A stretch of 64,000 nt of DNA from Oceanicella sp. SM1341 (GTDB lineage Bacteria > Pseudomonadota > Alphaproteobacteria > Rhodobacterales > Rhodobacteraceae): assembly GCF_003448965.1 (NCBI RefSeq), contig NZ_QRGC01000008.1, positions 120,036-184,035 of the forward strand. The letters are read 5' to 3'. The notes below the pieces were generated by a model that saw only the letters and a program-made list of their open reading frames with translations, was not told the origin of the DNA and did not search any database. Both the position numbers and the translations under genes were made by a program. This document shows, one piece after another, positions 7,914 through 17,201 of the stretch (positions are counted from its first letter, which is position 1; each line of letters begins with the position of its first letter).

Positions 7914-8873
7914 TCACACCACCACATCGCCCTCCGGCGGCTCGGCCCCGGCGGCGAGGCTGGCGAGGTTGCCGATCATCCGGCGCAGCGTGGGCGCGAA
8001 ACTGTCGGTCGAGATCGCGCCGAGATGCGGCGTCACGATCACCCGGTCGAGCCGCGACAGCCGGTGGCCGGGGGTCATCGGCTCGGTGGCGAAGACATCC
8101 GTCGCCGCCCCGCGCAGCGCCCCGGCCTCGATGGCATCGGCCAGCGCCTCCTCGTCCACCACCCCGCCGCGCGCGAGGTTCACCAGCAGGGCCGTGGGCT
8201 TCATCCGCGCCAGCGCCGCCGCCCCGATCATCCCGGCCGTCTCCGGCGTGAGCGGGCAGTGCAGCGACACCACGTCCGCCTGCGAAAGCAGCGCGTCGAG
8301 CGCCACGAACCGCACGCCGAGCGCCGCCTCCCGCTCCGCGTCGAGCCGCGTGCGCTGGCTGTAGAGCACCGTGCAGCCGAAACCGCGCAGCAGCCCGGCC
8401 AGCGCCCGGCCGATATGCCCCAGCCCCACGATGCCCACCACCTTGCCCGACAGCGTGCCGGAAGTCGGGGCCAGCGCCGATTTCGCCCAGTCCCCGCCGC
8501 GCAGCGCCACATGGCCGCGCACGATGTTGCGCTCGAGCGCCAGCATCATCCCCAGCGCGGTCTCGGCCACGGCCACCGCGTTCGAGCCGGTGGTGCGCAG
8601 CACCCGCACGCCGCGGGCGCGGGCGGCCTCGCAGTCGATGTTGTCATAGCCCACGCCCCATTTGTGCACCGCCTGCAGCCCGGGCACGGCCATCATCGCC
8701 GCGCTCACCAGCACGTCGCCGGTGATGGCGAAGCGCGCGCCGGAAAGGGCTGCAAGCTGGTCCTCCGGCGCCCGGCTCGCGGCGGTGGCAAGCTCCCAGC
8801 CCGCGGGCAGGAAGGCGGCGATGCGGGCCAGCCGCTCGGGCGCCGCGGGGTCGAGCATCACGAGCTTCACCAT
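7914..8873 (-). CDS. D-isomer-specific 2-hydroxyacid dehydrogenase
   Basis: NAD-dependent oxidoreductase of the D-2-hydroxyacid or D-3-phosphoglycerate dehydrogenase family, 319 residues. Visible motifs are the NAD fold VVGIVGLGHIGRALAG (~residues 144-159), the substrate-binding arginine in NLARGGVVDEEAL, the glutamate in TDVFATEPM, and the catalytic histidine in TPHLGA near residue 283. The ATG at 8873 is preceded by GAGGCGGG and sits seven bases after the stop of the gamma-glutamyltransferase gene, so the two are probably co-transcribed. It may process a 2-hydroxy or keto acid derived from the compound cleaved by that enzyme; that link is inference. Confidence 0.9.
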   Translation of the reverse strand: MVKLVMLDPAAPERLARIAAFLPAGWELATAASRAPEDQLAALSGARFAITGDVLVSAAMMAVPGLQAVHKWGVGYDNIDCEAARARGVRVLRTTGSNAVAVAETALGMMLALERNIVRGHVALRGGDWAKSALAPTSGTLSGKVVGIVGLGHIGRALAGLLRGFGCTVLYSQRTRLDAEREAALGVRFVALDALLSQADVVSLHCPLTPETAGMIGAAALARMKPTALLVNLARGGVVDEEALADAIEAGALRGAATDVFATEPMTPGHRLSRLDRVIVTPHLGAISTDSFAPTLRRMIGNLASLAAGAEPPEGDVVV

Positions 8874-8880
8874 GCCCGCC

Positions 8881-10548
8881 TCACACCGCGAAGCGCACGC
8901 CGGGGCGGGCGAGCCCGCCGCCAAGTGCGGCCACCGTGCCGTCGGCGCGCCAGCAGGCCGCCCCGGTCATCATCCCGTCGGGGGCAAAGGCGATGGCATT
9001 CATGCCGCCGCCGATATGCGGCTCCACCCGCACCGCATGGCCCCGCGCCTCCAGCGCCGCCTGCGCGGCCGAGTAGCCGGGCTCGATCTCCACCGCCCCG
9101 CCCTGGGTCCAGATCCGCGGCGCCTCCACGGCCGATTGCAGGTCCATGCCATGGTCGAGCAGGTTCACGATCGCGAGCATCGCCGAGGGGAAGATGCGCA
9201 CCGCCCCCGGCAGGCCGAGCGCGAAGCGCGGCGCGCCGTCCCGCAGCACCATCATCGGCGCCATCGAGGTGGGCACCCGCTTGCCCGGCGCGATGGAGAG
9301 CGCCCGCCCCGGCGCGGGGTCGAAGTTGCACATGTAGTTGTTGGGAATGATCCCGGTGCCCGGCACCATGAAGCGCGCGCCGAACAGCCCGTTGATCGTG
9401 TGCGTGGCCGAGACGATGTTGCCCTCCCGGTCCGCCACCGTGACATGGGTGGTGTCGCGGCTCTCGGCCGGCTGGCGCGCCTCGGCGATGCCGCCCATGG
9501 CGCGCAGCCGGGCGCGGCCGGCCTCGGCATGCGCGGCGGAGAGGTAGCGCGCCACCGGCACGTCGACGAAGGCGGGGTCGCCCGAGGCGGCACGCCGGTC
9601 CTCGAAGGCGACACGCATCACCTCGGCCAGAAGGTGCAGCAGCTCCGGGCTGCCGAAGCCCATGCCGGCCACGTCGTAGCCCTCCAGCATGTTGAGCATC
9701 TGCACCACGTGCACGCCCGAGGAGGCCGGCGGCGGCGGGCCGACGATGTCATGCCCCCGGTAGCGCCCGAAGATCGCCTCGCGCTCCAGCGGCCGGTAGG
9801 CGGCGAGGTCGTCGAGGGTCACGTAGCCCGCGTCCTCGCCCCCGGTGGCGAGGCGGCCGGCCAGCGCCTGCCCCAGCGCGCCGCCGTGCAGCGCCGCGGC
9901 GCCCTCGCGGGCGATCAGTTCCAGGCTCTGCGCGTAATCGCCCATCACGAGGCGCGCGCCGGGCTTCGGCACCGCGCCCCCGGGCAGCATCACTGCGGCG
10001 ATGGCGGGGTCGGCGGCGAGGTCGTCGGCATGCGAGCCGATGGCGCCGGAGAGATAGTCCGTCACCGCGAAGCCCCGCCGGGCGAGGCCGATGGCCGGGG
10101 CCACCACGTCGGCGAAGGGCAGCTTCCCGTAGCGCGCCTGCATCATGTGCCAGCCGGCGAGATTGCCCGGCACCGCCACCGCCGAGGGCCCCACGAGGTT
10201 GCGCCGGTCCTTCGCGGGGGGGAAGGTGGCGTCGGGGTCGTCGATCGGCTCGTAGATCTCCGGGTGGGTGGCGGCGGCGGCGGTGGAGAGCGCGTCGACC
10301 ACCACGTGCCGCCCCTCCGCCAGCCGCAGGTGGGCGATGCCGCCGCCGGCCACGCCCACCATCATCGGCTCCACCACGGTGAGCGCGAGCAGGGCTGCCA
10401 CCGCCGCGTCCACCGCGTTGCCGCCCTCGGCGAGCACCTGCTGGCCGGCGGCGGAGCCGAGCGGATGGTTGGTCACCACCATCCCCCCCGCCCCGCTGGC
10501 CGGGCGCTTCTCGCAGGTGATGACGGGCGGTGCAGGCTGATCGGACAT
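8881..10548 (-). CDS. Gamma-glutamyltransferase family N-terminal nucleophile hydrolase
   Basis: Hydrolyses or transfers a gamma-glutamyl group, or a related acyl group, after autocleavage into two subunits. The 555-residue product contains ASGAGGMVVTNHPLGSAAGQ near the N-terminus and the processing site SRD|TTHVTV, giving Thr366 as the expected nucleophile. Downstream VSATHTINGLFG and PGKRVPTSMAPMM match the family's small subunit. The ATG at 10548 begins MSDQPAPP; no signal peptide is apparent, unlike the periplasmic E. coli enzyme. Genes on the same strand encode a TAXI TRAP importer upstream and a 2-hydroxyacid dehydrogenase downstream, suggesting use of an imported gamma-glutamyl or amide compound. 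True GGT and acylase-like homologues cannot be separated here. Confidence 0.9.
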   Translation of the reverse strand: MSDQPAPPVITCEKRPASGAGGMVVTNHPLGSAAGQQVLAEGGNAVDAAVAALLALTVVEPMMVGVAGGGIAHLRLAEGRHVVVDALSTAAAATHPEIYEPIDDPDATFPPAKDRRNLVGPSAVAVPGNLAGWHMMQARYGKLPFADVVAPAIGLARRGFAVTDYLSGAIGSHADDLAADPAIAAVMLPGGAVPKPGARLVMGDYAQSLELIAREGAAALHGGALGQALAGRLATGGEDAGYVTLDDLAAYRPLEREAIFGRYRGHDIVGPPPPASSGVHVVQMLNMLEGYDVAGMGFGSPELLHLLAEVMRVAFEDRRAASGDPAFVDVPVARYLSAAHAEAGRARLRAMGGIAEARQPAESRDTTHVTVADREGNIVSATHTINGLFGARFMVPGTGIIPNNYMCNFDPAPGRALSIAPGKRVPTSMAPMMVLRDGAPRFALGLPGAVRIFPSAMLAIVNLLDHGMDLQSAVEAPRIWTQGGAVEIEPGYSAAQAALEARGHAVRVEPHIGGGMNAIAFAPDGMMTGAACWRADGTVAALGGGLARPGVRFAV

Positions 10549-10739
10549 GGACTTCCCCGGAAACTGGCGGCCCGGCGGCCGTGCCGGGCCCCCAAGACCT
10601 AGCCGAGCCCGGCCGCTTTGCCAAAGGGGATGTCGCGCTGCAGCAAGGCCGCGGCGGGCCGTCTCAGCTGCGGGCCCGGGCACAGGGCGCCTGCCACGGA
10701 CACCGCGCAGCGCGAGCCCGGTCGCCCTTCCGGCGCCCG

Positions 10740-10925
10740 GCCCGTGCCTTCCGCCCGGGCAACCAGCCCGGGCCGCGCCCGACCCTCCCCCCGGGAGGGC
10801 GCGACGGCGATGTCGCTCGCCGCACAGCCCTCGTCCGGGACTTGCGGGATAAAGCGTCCATCACAGGCGTGGACGCGCCCACCCAGGGTCGGGCGCGTCC
10901 CTTCGTGCCTGGCGGCGGTGTCGTA
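10740..10925 (-). repeat. Single inverted copy of the 200-bp intergenic repeat
   Basis: Read on the minus strand this matches the tandem units at 7042-7880: GGCACGAAGGGACGCGCCCG, GGGTGGGCGC, TTTATCCCGCAAG and CGCGCCCTCCCGGGGGG occur in the same order. It fills most of the 404-bp gap between the TRAP permease stop (10953) and the gamma-glutamyltransferase start (10548). All copies in the window lie between genes. No open frame here is credible. Confidence 0.88.
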
Positions 10926-10952
10926 AGGCGCAGGCCCCCCGGGCCGCCGGGC

Positions 10953-12932
10953 TCAGGCGGGCTCGGGGTTGCGCCGGGCCGCGAGCCAGTTCAGCGCCAG
11001 CAACACGAGGATCAGCGCCGCGCCCGCCATCTCGATGGGGATCGAGCGCCAGAAGATGCCCACCACGCCGGGGATCAGCAACACCCGCTGCCACACCGGC
11101 ATCGGCCCGAACAGCCAGCCCTCCAGCGCCGCGGCAAAGGCCACCAGCGCCAGGATCACGATGAACCCGTTCCACAGCACCAGCGGCACCGGCCCGCCCT
11201 CGATGATCGAGGGGTTGTAGACCATGAACAGCGGGATGAGGTAGAGCCCCTTGGCGTATTTCCACGCCTGCACCGAGGTCTCCATCGGGCTCGCGTTCGC
11301 GATCGCCGCCCCGGCGAAGCCGGCCAGCGCCACCGGTGGGGTGACGTTGGAATCCTGGCTCCACCAGAACACCACCAGATGCGCGATCAGCAGCGGCACC
11401 CCGAACTCGGAGGTGAGCGCCGGGCCCACGAGGATGATCAGCACGATATAGGCCGCCGTCACCGGCAGACCCATCCCGAGGATCAGGCTCGCGATCACCA
11501 CCAGCACGAGGGCGAGGAACAGGTTGCCACCCGAGAAGGCCAGCATCATGGCGGAGAACTTCAGCCCCAGCCCGGTGAGCCCGACCACGCCGACCACGAT
11601 GCCCGCCACCGCGCAGGCCATCGACACCGCCACCGCGTTGCGCGCGCCCAGCTCCAGCGCGGCGAGGGTCTTCTCCACCCCCGCCTTCGTCAGCGCCACC
11701 AGCCCCGCGGCCGTCGGCCCCTCGGCGAGAAAGCGCAGCGTCGCCCGCAGCACCGCCGCCGCGATCACCGCCACGATGGCGTAGAACCCCACCCGCATCG
11801 GCGAGTAGCCCACCACCAGCAGCCACACCAGCGCCACCAGCGGCAGCAGGAAATGCCAGCCCTCGGCCAGCACCTCGCGCACCTTGGGCAGCTCGGCGGC
11901 GGGGATGCCCTTCATCCCCTGCTTCACCGCGGCGATGTGCACCAGCAGGTAGACGGCGCCGAAATAGAGCACCGCCGGGAAGATCGAGATCAGCACGATG
12001 TCGATGTAGGGCACCCGGGTGAACTCGCTCATCAGGAAGGCGCCGGCGCCCATCAGCGGCGGCATGATCTGCCCGCCGGTGGAGGCCGCGGCCTCGATGC
12101 CGCCCGCCTGCGCCGGCCGGTAGCCCAGCCGCTTCATCAGCGGGATGGTGAAGGCGCCCGTGGTCACCACGTTGGCGATGGCCGAGCCCGAGATCGAGCC
12201 CATGCCGGCCGAGGCGATCACCGCCGCCTTGGCCGGGCCGCCGCGCTGCCGGCCGGTGGCGGCATAGGCGAGGTCGATGAAGAACTTGCCCGCCCCGGTC
12301 ACCTCCAGGAAGGCGCCGAACAGCACGAAGACGAAGATGAACGTGGCCGCCACCCCCAGCGGCAGGCCCCAGATGCCCTCGGCGCCGAGCGTGAGCTGGC
12401 TCGCCAGCCGGTCGAGCGTGTAGCCGCGGTGGTTGAGGATGCCGGGCATGAGATCGGCGAGGAAGGGCAGCTCGCCCCGGTTGCCCGCGAAGGCGTAGAG
12501 GATGAACACGAGCCCGATGATCGTCATCCCCAGCCCGATCGCCCGCCGCGCCGCCTCCAGCACCACCAGCACCGTGATCACCCCGATCACCACGTCCACG
12601 TTGCGCGGGATGATGGCGTTGGAGATGGCGTCGATGTTGGCCGGCACCCAGTAGCCCGCCAGCACGCCGCAGGCGATGAGCGCGCCGTCCACCGCCCAGC
12701 CGATCACCCCGCGCGGGCGCTTGCCCGTGACCGGGTAGATCAGGAAGGTCAGCACCAGGATGAAGCCGAGGTGGATGGGGCGCTGGAAGAACAGGCCCAG
12801 CGGCTGCAGCCCGGCGGCGTAGAGCTGGAACAGCGACAGCGCGATCCCCACCACGGCGATCGCCTTCAGCACCAGCCTCGGCTGGTCGGGGCCCGGCTCC
12901 TCGGGGGTGGGGGCGGTCGCGGTGTCGGTCAT
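10953..12932 (-). CDS. TRAP transporter fused permease (DctQ-DctM), TAXI type
   Basis: Inner-membrane permease of a TAXI-family tripartite ATP-independent importer, 659 residues. The small Q-type domain (about residues 20-110) is fused to the large M-type domain (about 110-640), the arrangement usual for TAXI systems. Segments such as SGSAIANVVTTGAFTIPLMK, AGGIEAAASTGGQIMPPLMG (near residues 190-240) and GLPVTAAYIVL are family signatures. It overlaps the DUF1850 gene start-to-stop by four bases. Substrate unknown; the nearby gamma-glutamyltransferase makes a glutamate-related or gamma-glutamyl compound a reasonable guess. Confidence 0.93.
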   Translation of the reverse strand: MTDTATAPTPEEPGPDQPRLVLKAIAVVGIALSLFQLYAAGLQPLGLFFQRPIHLGFILVLTFLIYPVTGKRPRGVIGWAVDGALIACGVLAGYWVPANIDAISNAIIPRNVDVVIGVITVLVVLEAARRAIGLGMTIIGLVFILYAFAGNRGELPFLADLMPGILNHRGYTLDRLASQLTLGAEGIWGLPLGVAATFIFVFVLFGAFLEVTGAGKFFIDLAYAATGRQRGGPAKAAVIASAGMGSISGSAIANVVTTGAFTIPLMKRLGYRPAQAGGIEAAASTGGQIMPPLMGAGAFLMSEFTRVPYIDIVLISIFPAVLYFGAVYLLVHIAAVKQGMKGIPAAELPKVREVLAEGWHFLLPLVALVWLLVVGYSPMRVGFYAIVAVIAAAVLRATLRFLAEGPTAAGLVALTKAGVEKTLAALELGARNAVAVSMACAVAGIVVGVVGLTGLGLKFSAMMLAFSGGNLFLALVLVVIASLILGMGLPVTAAYIVLIILVGPALTSEFGVPLLIAHLVVFWWSQDSNVTPPVALAGFAGAAIANASPMETSVQAWKYAKGLYLIPLFMVYNPSIIEGGPVPLVLWNGFIVILALVAFAAALEGWLFGPMPVWQRVLLIPGVVGIFWRSIPIEMAGAALILVLLALNWLAARRNPEPA

Positions 12933-13414
12933 TCGGGATCTCCGGTCTCGAGGGCGATGCGCACCCGTGCATGAGGGGCGAGCGCGGAGAGCGACACCTC
13001 GCCCGAGGCCGCGCTCAGCCTGTGGTTCACCGCCATGCTGCCGGGGCGCAGGATATAGGCGTCGCCCGGCACCGGCTCGTCGATATCCTCGATCCAGTAG
13101 CCGCCCTCACCGTCGGAGAGCTGCCGGCCCCGGCCGATCCAGTGCCCCAGCCCGGCGGCGAAATCCGGCTGGTGCGAGCGCACCAGCACCATGTGCCCGG
13201 CGCGGTTCTCGTAGCAGTCGCGCACCGCGAACCCCTGCACGGAGTGGTTCCAGAGCACGCACCAGCCCGTGCCCTCGGGCACGTCGAGGCGGGCGAGCTC
13301 GGTGCCGTCGGGCAGGCTCGCGGTCAGCATCCCGGCCCGGGCCAGGCCCGGGGCGAGCAGCAGCGCAAGCAGGAGGAGGGCGCGGCGCCCTCCCCCTCTC
13401 CCGGCTCGCATCAC
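12929..13414 (-). CDS. DUF1850 family protein, accessory to TAXI TRAP transporter
   Basis: Small exported protein of 161 residues. The arginine-rich start followed by ALLLLALLLAPGLARAG is a signal peptide. The body with WNHSVQGFAVRDCYE and YWIEDIDEP matches DUF1850, a family regularly encoded beside TAXI TRAP genes but without a defined role. It overlaps both neighbours by four bases (ATGA-type) and lies between the binding protein and the fused permease, so it is translationally coupled to the importer. It may help fold or couple the binding protein; that is conjecture. Confidence 0.82.
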   Translation of the reverse strand: MMRAGRGGGRRALLLLALLLAPGLARAGMLTASLPDGTELARLDVPEGTGWCVLWNHSVQGFAVRDCYENRAGHMVLVRSHQPDFAAGLGHWIGRGRQLSDGEGGYWIEDIDEPVPGDAYILRPGSMAVNHRLSAASGEVSLSALAPHARVRIALETGDPE

Positions 13415-14370
13415 TCGCGCAGCCGGTCGGGGATCTCGGCGCCCGCTTCCTCGAAGTAGCGGATGGCGCCGGCGTGCAGCGGCACGGGCGTCGCCGACAT
13501 GGTGAACTCGACCGTGGTCTCGTTCGCCGCCGGGTGCACGGCCTGCAGCTCGGCGATGTTCTCGTACATCGCCTTGGTCACCTGGTAGACCGTCTCCTCG
13601 TCCATCTCCGAGGAGACCACGAGCACATTGGGCACGCCCAGGGTGGGGGTTGCCTCGTCCACGCCCTGGTAGGTGCCCGCGGGCAGCGACAGCTCGGCGA
13701 ACACCGGGTCCGCCTCGCGCGCCGCGGCGATCTGCTCGGGGCTGAGCGCGAGGATGCGGATGCTGTTGGTCGTCGCGAGGTTGAGAATCGAGGAGGTGGG
13801 GGCGCCCACGCTCCAGAAGCCCGCGTCGATGTCGCCGTTGTTCAGCGCATCGGCGGTCTCGTTGAAGTTCAGCCGCTGGGCGTCGAAATCGTCGAAGGAC
13901 ATGCCATTGGCCTCGAGCAGGGTGCGGGCGTTCACCTCGGTGCCCGAGCCGGGTGCTCCGACCGACACGCGCTTGCCCTTGAGGTCCTCCAGGCTCTCCA
14001 CGCCGGAATCGGCCAGCGTGGCGATCTGGACCATGTTGGCATAGAGCGAGCCCACGGCGCGCACCATCGGCAGCTGCTGGCCCTCGAAGCGCCCGCTGCC
14101 GGCATAGGCCTGCTGCACCGTGTCGGCGAGCGCGATGGCGAGGTCGGCGTCGCCGGTGGCGATCAGGCCCATGTTCTCCACCGAGGCGCCGGTCACCTCG
14201 GCGGTGGCGGAATAGCCCTCGACATGGTTGTTGATGATCTCGGCCAGCCCGCCGCCCATCGGGTAATAGACACCGCCGGTGCCGCCGGTGGCGATGGAGA
14301 GCTGGGTCTGTGCTGCGACCGGAGCCGCGACGAGGGACGCCGCGATGGCCAGGGATTTCACGAATTTCAT
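13411..14370 (-). CDS. TAXI family TRAP transporter solute-binding protein
   Basis: Periplasmic receptor of the TAXI TRAP importer, 319 residues. A signal peptide ends in VAAPVAAQ near residue 21. The mature start LSIATGGTGGVYYPMGGGLA is the TAXI hallmark that coordinates carboxylate ligands; VSVGAPGSGTEVNARTLL and DAGFWSVGAPTSSI follow in the usual order. The ATG at 14370 is preceded by GGGAGG. First gene of the binding protein, DUF1850, permease unit. Confidence 0.93.
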   Translation of the reverse strand: MKFVKSLAIAASLVAAPVAAQTQLSIATGGTGGVYYPMGGGLAEIINNHVEGYSATAEVTGASVENMGLIATGDADLAIALADTVQQAYAGSGRFEGQQLPMVRAVGSLYANMVQIATLADSGVESLEDLKGKRVSVGAPGSGTEVNARTLLEANGMSFDDFDAQRLNFNETADALNNGDIDAGFWSVGAPTSSILNLATTNSIRILALSPEQIAAAREADPVFAELSLPAGTYQGVDEATPTLGVPNVLVVSSEMDEETVYQVTKAMYENIAELQAVHPAANETTVEFTMSATPVPLHAGAIRYFEEAGAEIPDRLRE

Positions 14371-14877
14371 TTGTACCTCCCGGAGTTCTGAGCCCGAGAG
14401 CCTAGCGGCCACGCGCGGCGATTCAAGCACCTTGGTACGAAACCTTCCGGAACACCGGGCCGGGCACGGCGGGACGCCCCGGGCCCGGGAGCCGATTCCG
14501 CCGGGGGGCCCGCGCGGCGTCGGCGAGCCGCGCGTCTCGGGTCGCCGGGCCTCCGGCCTCCGCTCTCCCCGCGTCACCGTCGCGGAGGCCCCGGCTCGGC
14601 GGCCGGGGCGCGGCGCATTGCCCCCGCGCCTCCCGGCGCGGCCGGCACGGGCCCCTGCCCCGTCGGCGGACATCACCCGCGGTGTCGGCGGAACCGGCCC
14701 GCTCCGGGCGTGGCGGAGCACACCGCCCCGGCCGGGAGGCCCCGGCTCGGGGGCCGGGGCGCGGCGGCGCGGGGGCCCGGCGCGGGGTCTTGTCGCGCCC
14801 CGGGCCCGCGCGGGAGGTGCCCCCCGGGGCGCAGGCCAGCGGACGCCGGCTCCCCTGCCGCGAGGAGCGCCCGGCCC
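14371..14877. other. 507-bp GC-rich intergenic region with hairpin repeats
   Basis: No credible gene. The segment next to 14370 holds the TAXI operon promoter region and ribosome site. Two copies of a hairpin of the form GCCCCGGC-N6-GCCGGGGC occur at 14588-14609 and 14739-14760, each inside the shared context GAGGCCCCGGCTCG; a third copy lies at 25228-25249. Further GC-rich inverted repeats follow to the purU stop. None has a T-tract on the strand needed, so a classical terminator is not evident. Confidence 0.7.
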
Positions 14878-15762
14878 TCAGCCCATGCGCTCGGAGGAAT
14901 AGGAGCCGGGCGAGGCCGGGAACACCACGGTCTTGTTGCCGTTGAGGAAGGCGCGGCGATGGGCATGGGCGTGGATGGCCCGCGCGAGCACCTGCGCCTC
15001 CACGTCGCGCCCGAGGCTCACGTAGTCCTCCGCACTCTGGGCATGGGTGATGCGCACGATGTCCTGCTCGATGATCGGCCCCTCGTCGAGGTCGGCCGTC
15101 ACGTAATGCGAGGTGGCGCCGATCAGCTTCACCCCGCGCTCGAAGGCCTGCTTGTAGGGGTTGGCGCCCTTGAAGCTGGGCAGGAAGGAATGGTGGATGT
15201 TGATGATCCGCCCGGACATCCTGCGGCACATCTCGTCCGACAGGATCTGCATGTAGCGCGCGAGCACGATCAGCTCCGCCCCCGTCTCCTCCACCACGGC
15301 CATGATGGCGGCCTCGGCCTCGGGCTTGTTCTGCTTCGTCACGCGGATGCAGTGGAAGGGGATGTCATGGTTCACCACCACCTTCTGGTAGTCCATGTGG
15401 TTGGAGATCACCGCCACAATGTCGATGGGCAGCGCCCCGATGCGCCAGCGGTAGAGCAGGTCGTTCAGGCAGTGCCCGAAGCGCGACACCATGATGACCA
15501 CCTTCATCTTCAGCGCCTCGTCGTGGAAGGCGAAGTCCATGCCGAAGCGCCCCGCGATGCCGGCGAACTCCTCCTGCAGGGTGGCGATGTCCGTGCCGGT
15601 CTCCGAGGTGCAGCTCACCCGCATGAAGAAGTTGCCGGTCTCCATGTCGTCGAACTGCGAGCTGTCGGTGATGTTGCAGCCCCGCTCGGCGAGGAACCCC
15701 GAGATGGCGGCGACGATGCCCCGGGTGGAGGGGCAGGTCACGGTGAGGCAGTACTTGGTCAT
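14878..15762 (-). CDS. purU: Formyltetrahydrofolate deformylase
   Basis: Hydrolyses 10-formyltetrahydrofolate to tetrahydrofolate and formate, balancing one-carbon pools or supplying formate. The 294-residue product has an N-terminal ACT domain (residues ~1-80, starting MTKYCLTVTCPSTRGIVAAI) and a C-terminal formyltransferase fold with INIHHSFLPSFKGANPY and the downstream TADLDEGPIIEQD. Both the histidine and the aspartate of the hydrolase active site are present. GAAGGA lies upstream of the ATG at 15762. It stands alone between the TAXI operon and the replication module; nothing around it suggests a specific pathway. Confidence 0.95.
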   Translation of the reverse strand: MTKYCLTVTCPSTRGIVAAISGFLAERGCNITDSSQFDDMETGNFFMRVSCTSETGTDIATLQEEFAGIAGRFGMDFAFHDEALKMKVVIMVSRFGHCLNDLLYRWRIGALPIDIVAVISNHMDYQKVVVNHDIPFHCIRVTKQNKPEAEAAIMAVVEETGAELIVLARYMQILSDEMCRRMSGRIINIHHSFLPSFKGANPYKQAFERGVKLIGATSHYVTADLDEGPIIEQDIVRITHAQSAEDYVSLGRDVEAQVLARAIHAHAHRRAFLNGNKTVVFPASPGSYSSERMG

Positions 15763-16084
15763 CGTCGATCCTTCGCAATGCGGCAGCCCGCGCGGGGCCG
15801 GGAAACCGGGTCGGGCCGCTCCGCTCTCCCCCGCCATGTCGGGGTGCGATGCGCGCCGGCAGGCCCTCTTACACTCCACGGGGCGCGCTGCGCCACAGCC
15901 TGCGACGCGCCAGGAGGCGCGGGCGACACGCGCGACCGGAAACGCGCCCCCCGCCCCGGCGGCCCGCCCCGCCGCCTTCCGCATGACCCCCCGCGAGCCG
16001 CGAAACACAACGCGCATTTTATGCTCATTTTGCGCGGCACATCGGGGCCCGCTCCGCCCCCTGCCCCGCGGCCGCGATCCGGGA
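15763..16084. other. Intergenic region upstream of purU
   Basis: About 320 bp between the purU start and the palindrome after the initiator gene. It should carry the purU promoter. The part near 16000-16030 is AT-richer (AAACACAACGCGCATTTTATG). No gene, no strong inverted repeat and no convincing -35/-10 pair was found. Confidence 0.5.
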
Positions 16085-16102
16085 AATTGCCAATTGGCAA
16101 TT
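16085..16102. promoter_or_regulatory. 18-bp perfect palindrome, candidate parS (copy 1)
   Basis: AATTGCCAATTGGCAATT reads identically on both strands. It abuts the 3' end of the initiator gene and shares one base with its stop codon. An identical copy sits at 19927-19944, immediately after parB. A perfect palindrome present twice, only at the outer borders of rep-parAB, is best explained as the ParB-binding centromere. No ParB footprint is available. Confidence 0.65.
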
Positions 16103-17127
16103 CAGAGCGGATTGGCCTCCGCGAAGCGCCGGAAGAAGGCGAGGAACGCCCGGTCCGGGTCGTCCGCCGGCGGCTTGTCCCCGGCCCAGGCGCGCCACTC
16201 GCTCTCGACGAAATAGATGTCGTAGCCGGGGAAGCGCAGCCGCGCGGTCTCGTAGGTCTCCGAGCGCAACGCGGCGCCCCGGCTCTCCAGCCAGCCCGGC
16301 CGCGGCCGGGCCTCCCGGCCGGCCGGCTGCACCACCTCCTCGCGTGCCTCCGCCCGCACCCGCCGGCCCACCTTGGAGAACTGCAGCGCCCGCTCCGCCG
16401 CGCCCGAGGCCTCGCCGTCCTTGCGCCACCAGCGCAGCTCCACATGCGTCACCGCCCGGCCGGTCTTGATCGGCACGATCTCCACCATGAAGTCCGACAG
16501 CGCGCAGACCTCCGACACCGCGGGGTCGATCGCGCGCAGCTTCAGGTTCGACCAGCTGGTGAGCTTGCCCTTCGGCACCCCCAGCACCCCGCGCAGCCCC
16601 TCCACCGAAAACCGCTCCGACGAGCGCCAGCGCAAATTCCCGCGCTTCTGCACCATCTCGTAGAGCGTCAGCGCGTACTTGGAGGACAGCGCGAACATCA
16701 CCTCGCGCTGCAGCCGGGCGAACACGGTGGAATTGCCGATGATCTTGCGCAGCCGCGCCGGGATCTCGTACTCGATCAGCCCGTCCGGCCGCGCCGCCTC
16801 GATGTTGCCGCCCAGAAGCTGCACGCGCTCGATGGCGGGCTCGCCGTCCCACACCACGGCCACCTTCACCACCGCCGACATCAGCCGCTCGAGGCTCTCG
16901 CCGATCCGGTCATTGGAATTGTGCGAGCCGCGCAGCACCGCCTTGGCGATCACATGCGTCACCGGCTTGTCGATCGCGTCCCAGGCGTTTTCGAGCAGCT
17001 GGTTGTAGATGCGACGGTCGTTGAGCGTGAGCGGCGTCACCTCGATGAGGTCCACGAGTTCGCCCGGCTTGATCAGGCTTTCGCCGTTTGGCCGTGCCTC
17101 GATGGTGAAGTATGATCGTTCGGCCAT
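16102..17127 (-). CDS. Plasmid replication initiator, Rep_3 family (RepB-type)
   Basis: Binds origin iterons and starts replication. The 341-residue product has the two winged-helix halves of Rep_3 initiators: LTLNDRRIYNQLLENAWDAI near residues 34-53, then SSKYALTLYEMVQKRG, FSVEGLRGVLGVPKGKL and LRAIDPAVSEVCALSD, followed by GRAVTHVELRW near residue 245. The C-terminal hundred residues are basic and less conserved. The ATG at 17127 starts MAERSYF. The gene is divergent from parAB across an iteron-bearing region, the usual design of iteron plasmids. In Rhodobacterales nomenclature this corresponds to a RepB-type rather than a RepABC or DnaA-like replicon; I infer that from the fold, not from a search. 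Confidence 0.9.
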   Translation of the reverse strand: MAERSYFTIEARPNGESLIKPGELVDLIEVTPLTLNDRRIYNQLLENAWDAIDKPVTHVIAKAVLRGSHNSNDRIGESLERLMSAVVKVAVVWDGEPAIERVQLLGGNIEAARPDGLIEYEIPARLRKIIGNSTVFARLQREVMFALSSKYALTLYEMVQKRGNLRWRSSERFSVEGLRGVLGVPKGKLTSWSNLKLRAIDPAVSEVCALSDFMVEIVPIKTGRAVTHVELRWWRKDGEASGAAERALQFSKVGRRVRAEAREEVVQPAGREARPRPGWLESRGAALRSETYETARLRFPGYDIYFVESEWRAWAGDKPPADDPDRAFLAFFRRFAEANPL

Positions 17128-17201
17128 CTCTGTGCCCTACCCCGCTCCTCATACATTTGTAATGAAAACGACGTAAGCCATCAAGCAGGAAGAACCGCCA
17201 C

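Noticed and set aside
7032..9350. 772-codon plus-strand open frame
   Set aside because: It runs through the repeat array and antisense to the well-supported 2-hydroxyacid dehydrogenase and gamma-glutamyltransferase genes; an artefact of very high GC.
10530..12974. 814-codon plus-strand open frame, His/Gln/Arg-rich
   Set aside because: Antisense to the TRAP fused permease; composition is that of a shadow frame.
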